Shown piece by piece: positions 61,410-64,000 of a DNA stretch of 64,000 nt. The notes under the pieces are model-generated. The model was not told the origin of the DNA. It was given only the letters and a program-made list of their open reading frames with translations, and did not search any database. Source of the stretch: Kitasatospora herbaricolor (GTDB taxonomy: Bacteria; Actinomycetota; Actinomycetes; Streptomycetales; Streptomycetaceae); the NCBI RefSeq assembly GCF_030813695.1, contig NZ_JAUSVA010000002.1, forward strand, positions 124,001 through 188,000, read 5' to 3'. Position numbers and translations under genes: made by a program. Position 1 is the stretch's first letter, and each line of letters opens with the position of its first letter.

Positions 61410-61981
61410 GGGAGGGGGTGCCTCCTTCTGCCTCCTCGCCGTGGACGGCGGGGGCGGGCGGTCGGATCGGGGCAGTGGTCGTCGGCACAGGCGCCGGGCC
61501 CCGGACCGGCCGCCGGGCGCGGCAGGTCCGCGCGCCGATGACCGTCGGTGACCTTCCGGTGACCTGATGCTTCGTCAAGCGTCAGTAAAGCATGGGTATC
61601 CGAAAGGCAAAAGCCGTGCCTGGGAGGAACCTGTGCCGGTCCGGTTAACATCTTGTTACCGCACCGTGCTGGCGCTCGAACGGAAGAGAGCGTGTTCCGG
61701 AACGGATCGAAATCCCGTCCGGAGCCCCGCCCTTGGGGGCGGCGCACGCCGGACGGCACCGGTGGACGGCACCGGTGGACGGCACCGGCGGAGGTCGCCC
61801 CGGCAACGAGCCGAAGGCGCCGGATCGTCGCGGAGCAGGTCCCGGTGGTTCGGTCAACTTCGGTCATGACATGACCAATACGAAAAAATGCCCCCTCGGG
61901 TGCTCTCCGCACGACCTAGCGTGATCGGCAGTGCGGGTTGACGAACCGTCAGCCTGCCTGGCGACCTGAGGTGGAGAACCT
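61410..61981. other. Gene-free region with a 13-bp tandem repeat
   Basis: No gene is supported in this 572-bp divergent gap. GGACGGCACCGGY is repeated three times at 61751-61789. It should contain the promoters of the carbonic anhydrase operon and of the secreted protein at 61982; TTGACGAACCGTCAG at about 61938 may be part of the latter. Confidence 0.5.
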
Positions 61982-64000
61982 GTGCTGAGAAGCCCGCGTC
62001 CGCCCGTTCCGATCCGCCCGCTGCGCGCCGCCACGGCCGCCGCACTCACCGCCGCACTCCTCCTGCTCGGCCTGGGGAACACCGCCCCCGGCGCCGCCGC
62101 CGCGACCACGGACGGCACGCCCGCCGCCGGCGCCGCGTCCACGCTGGTCAAGAGCGTCCAGAACGTCACCCACCCCGGGGCGGTCCCGGTCGACCACGGC
62201 GACACCGTCAACTGGACCATCGGCTACCAGAACGCGGCACCCGGCGACGCCGCCGCTCCCGCCACCGTCACCGACCCGGTCACCGGCGCCGGGAGCGCCC
62301 AGACCTACCAGCCCGGCTCCCTGCGCGTCCCGCCCGGCTGGACGCCCTCCTGGTCCGCCGACGGCACCGACTGGACGACGACCGACCCGGGCGCGGCCAC
62401 CGTCGCAGTCCGTGCCCAGAACCCCGCCGCGCGCAGCGGCGGCACCGCCCTCTCCGCGCCGCTGCTCGCCCCCGTCCGGCCGACGGCGCAGTCCACCGGC
62501 GGCGACGGATTCACGCCGATCCTCCACCGGACGGCCTCCGGGGAGGTCGAGTCGTGGAACATCTACCACCACGCCGGCCCCACCGCCCGGCAGGTCGTCT
62601 GCAGCAGCCTGTCGACCGGCCTGCCGTGCACCGGCGGCCCGTGGCCGCGCCCGCTGAACACCGCCGTGGGCCCGCTCGGCACGGGCAACACCGGCGACAT
62701 CGGCAGCCCCCTGACACCGCAGTACGTGCTCGACCCCGAGCGACCCGGCCTGGTGTACTACCCGGCCGTCACCGCGGGCGCCGTCGGCGTGGGATGCCTG
62801 GACCTCGACGCCCGGGCCAACTGCGGCTTCGTCGCCCTGCAGAGCACCGGCGGCACGCCCAGCAGCGCCAACAGCCTGGCCGGCCTGGTCGCCGCCGGCG
62901 GCAGCCTCTACGGCGTCGCCACCACCGGGCAGGTCCTCTGCCTCTCGCTCGCCCACCGCACCCCGTGCGCCGGGCAACCGTACGCGCCGGTCGTCGCCCC
63001 CAACCACGACCTGCCCAGCACGCCCACGGCCCTCTACCTCGGCGCGCTGACCGTCGTCGGGGACAGGATCTTCGCGTCCTCCTCCCCGCAGAGCGGCGGC
63101 TCCACGGCCTCCGGCCCGCCCGTACTGGGCTGCTTCGACACCACCACCCGGGCCGTCTGTGCGGGCTGGGACTCCGCGCACCCGGCCGGCCCCAACGCCG
63201 GCTACTACACCTACAACGCCTACACCGCCTACGACACCGCCGGCCGGCCCGACGGCGTCTGCACCACCACCGTCGGCGGCTCGGCCCTGCTGACCACCTG
63301 CTACGGCCTCGACGGCTCGCCGCGCACCGCGCCGGCCACGCTGTCGACGCTGGGCGGCGGCGTGCTGACCTTCAACCCCGAGACGGTCGGCTCGGACGGC
63401 GTGACCCGCAGCTGGTTCCCGGTCTGGGGCGGCGGCGTGCCGGGCGCGACCGTCTGCCACGACTGGACGCACGACGCGCCGTGCGCCGGCTTCCCGACCC
63501 CCGCGCTCCACCCCGGCGTCAACGGCGGCAACACCCGTGACTACGGCTACGCCTACGACGCCACCACCCGCTGCCTGATCGGTCTGGGCGACGCCGGCGT
63601 CCTGTTCTCCCTCGACCCCGCCAACGGCACCTCCCCCTGCGTGCACAGCGGCGCGGCCGTCACGCTCAGGCCCGCCGACTTCTACTGCGACGGCGGCCCC
63701 GGCCACGTACAGGCGTACACCCGGGCCCGGCTGACCGACATCGACCTCTCCCATGTCGACCTGGCGGCCTCCCGCGTGATCGTCGGCGACCCGGACGGCA
63801 CCGTCGTGGCGACCCCGGCCCTCACCGGGTCCGGCACGGTCGACCTGTCCGACATCCCGGTGGCGGCGCACCCCGCGATCACCGTCACCGTGCAACTGGT
63901 GCTGACCGCGGCCGGCGACTTCACCGCCGACAACCACCCGGCCCTGGTGGTCGAGTACCAGGGCGACGCGCCACAGATCTGCTTCCGCACCACGGTCACG
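61982..64000 (+). CDS. Large secreted repeat protein, 3' end outside window
   Basis: The frame is open from GTG 61982 to the window edge (at least 673 residues), with GGTGGAG seven bases before the start. A signal peptide (LRAATAAALTAALLLLGLGN, GAAAAT) is followed by a DUF11-like beta-sandwich (VKSVQNVTHPGAVPVDHGDT, VNWTIGYQNAAPGDA) found in actinobacterial surface proteins. A long beta-rich region with regularly spaced Cys pairs (GCLDLDARANCGF, GQVLCLSLAHRTPCAG, GCFDTTTRAVCAG) looks like a propeller of disulphide-linked blades. A Gly/Asp-rich DUF11-type domain (ITVTVQLVLTAAGDFTADNH) ends the visible part. A wall-bound or secreted structural or adhesive role is likely. Confidence 0.8.
   Translation, partial: MLRSPRPPVPIRPLRAATAAALTAALLLLGLGNTAPGAAAATTDGTPAAGAASTLVKSVQNVTHPGAVPVDHGDTVNWTIGYQNAAPGDAAAPATVTDPVTGAGSAQTYQPGSLRVPPGWTPSWSADGTDWTTTDPGAATVAVRAQNPAARSGGTALSAPLLAPVRPTAQSTGGDGFTPILHRTASGEVESWNIYHHAGPTARQVVCSSLSTGLPCTGGPWPRPLNTAVGPLGTGNTGDIGSPLTPQYVLDPERPGLVYYPAVTAGAVGVGCLDLDARANCGFVALQSTGGTPSSANSLAGLVAAGGSLYGVATTGQVLCLSLAHRTPCAGQPYAPVVAPNHDLPSTPTALYLGALTVVGDRIFASSSPQSGGSTASGPPVLGCFDTTTRAVCAGWDSAHPAGPNAGYYTYNAYTAYDTAGRPDGVCTTTVGGSALLTTCYGLDGSPRTAPATLSTLGGGVLTFNPETVGSDGVTRSWFPVWGGGVPGATVCHDWTHDAPCAGFPTPALHPGVNGGNTRDYGYAYDATTRCLIGLGDAGVLFSLDPANGTSPCVHSGAAVTLRPADFYCDGGPGHVQAYTRARLTDIDLSHVDLAASRVIVGDPDGTVVATPALTGSGTVDLSDIPVAAHPAITVTVQLVLTAAGDFTADNHPALVVEYQGDAPQICFRTTVT

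Overview
The window reads as chromosome of a Streptomyces or Kitasatospora-type actinomycete. Base composition is very GC-rich with a strong third-position GC bias, GTG and TTG starts are common, and the gene families fit: an Rpf-LysM cell-wall hydrolase, a large LuxR (LAL) regulator, a chitinase-type promoter with 12-bp direct repeats, a TipAS-like protein, DUF1996, DUF4262 and many secreted CAZyme-type proteins. No rRNA, tRNA, CRISPR array or complete mobile element was found. The mixture of secreted hydrolases, paired regulators and decayed insertion sequences suggests an accessory part of the chromosome.

Layout. 0-7.3 kb: sugar utilisation, with an L-fuconolactonase-like enzyme (cut by the window edge), a promoter carrying operator-like palindromes, a secreted beta-helix glycosidase candidate and a GH20 hexosaminidase. 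7.3-13.3 kb: transposase and STAS-domain remnants, two small membrane proteins, an Rpf protein with a long structured leader, and a secreted chitin-binding protein behind a chitin-type promoter. 13.3-23.3 kb: an M4 metalloprotease divergent from a LAL regulator, hypothetical proteins, a secreted repeat protein and an orphan PD-(D/E)XK nuclease candidate. 23.3-30 kb: a barstar fragment, a small type VII-like operon with one frameshifted gene, a TipAS-like protein, an MBL hydrolase with a GlxA-type regulator, and ISAs1-like fragments. 30.5-39.3 kb: a hydroxycinnamate operon (crotonase plus CoA ligase), an HxlR regulator, nadC overlapping a divergent phzF-like gene, small DUF proteins and an aminoglycoside phosphotransferase.

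39.4-52.4 kb: a secreted F5/8C-DUF1996 protein under LacI-type operators; an ECF sigma factor fused through a zinc-finger-like segment and one membrane helix to an external GH128-type domain, whose promoter and first codons are duplicated upstream; a TetR/SnoaL pair; a MarR/MFS efflux pair; a coupled MEDS-STAS and MEDS-HATPase pair; and an AraC regulator.

52.5-59.0 kb is the most notable locus. Four genes on the minus strand, each overlapping the next by four bases, encode a MoxR AAA+ ATPase, a small bpX5-like protein, a vWA-like protein with a propeller-like tail, and a large membrane-anchored bpX6-like protein with a propeller-like tail. This matches the MoxR-vWA-beta-propeller ternary systems predicted to act in biological conflict. 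A 22-bp perfect hairpin lies seven bases before the first start codon and a 24-nt palindrome lies just after the last stop.

59.2-64 kb: a SulP-STAS anion transporter with a beta-carbonic anhydrase (a CO2/bicarbonate pair), then a large secreted repeat protein running off the right edge.
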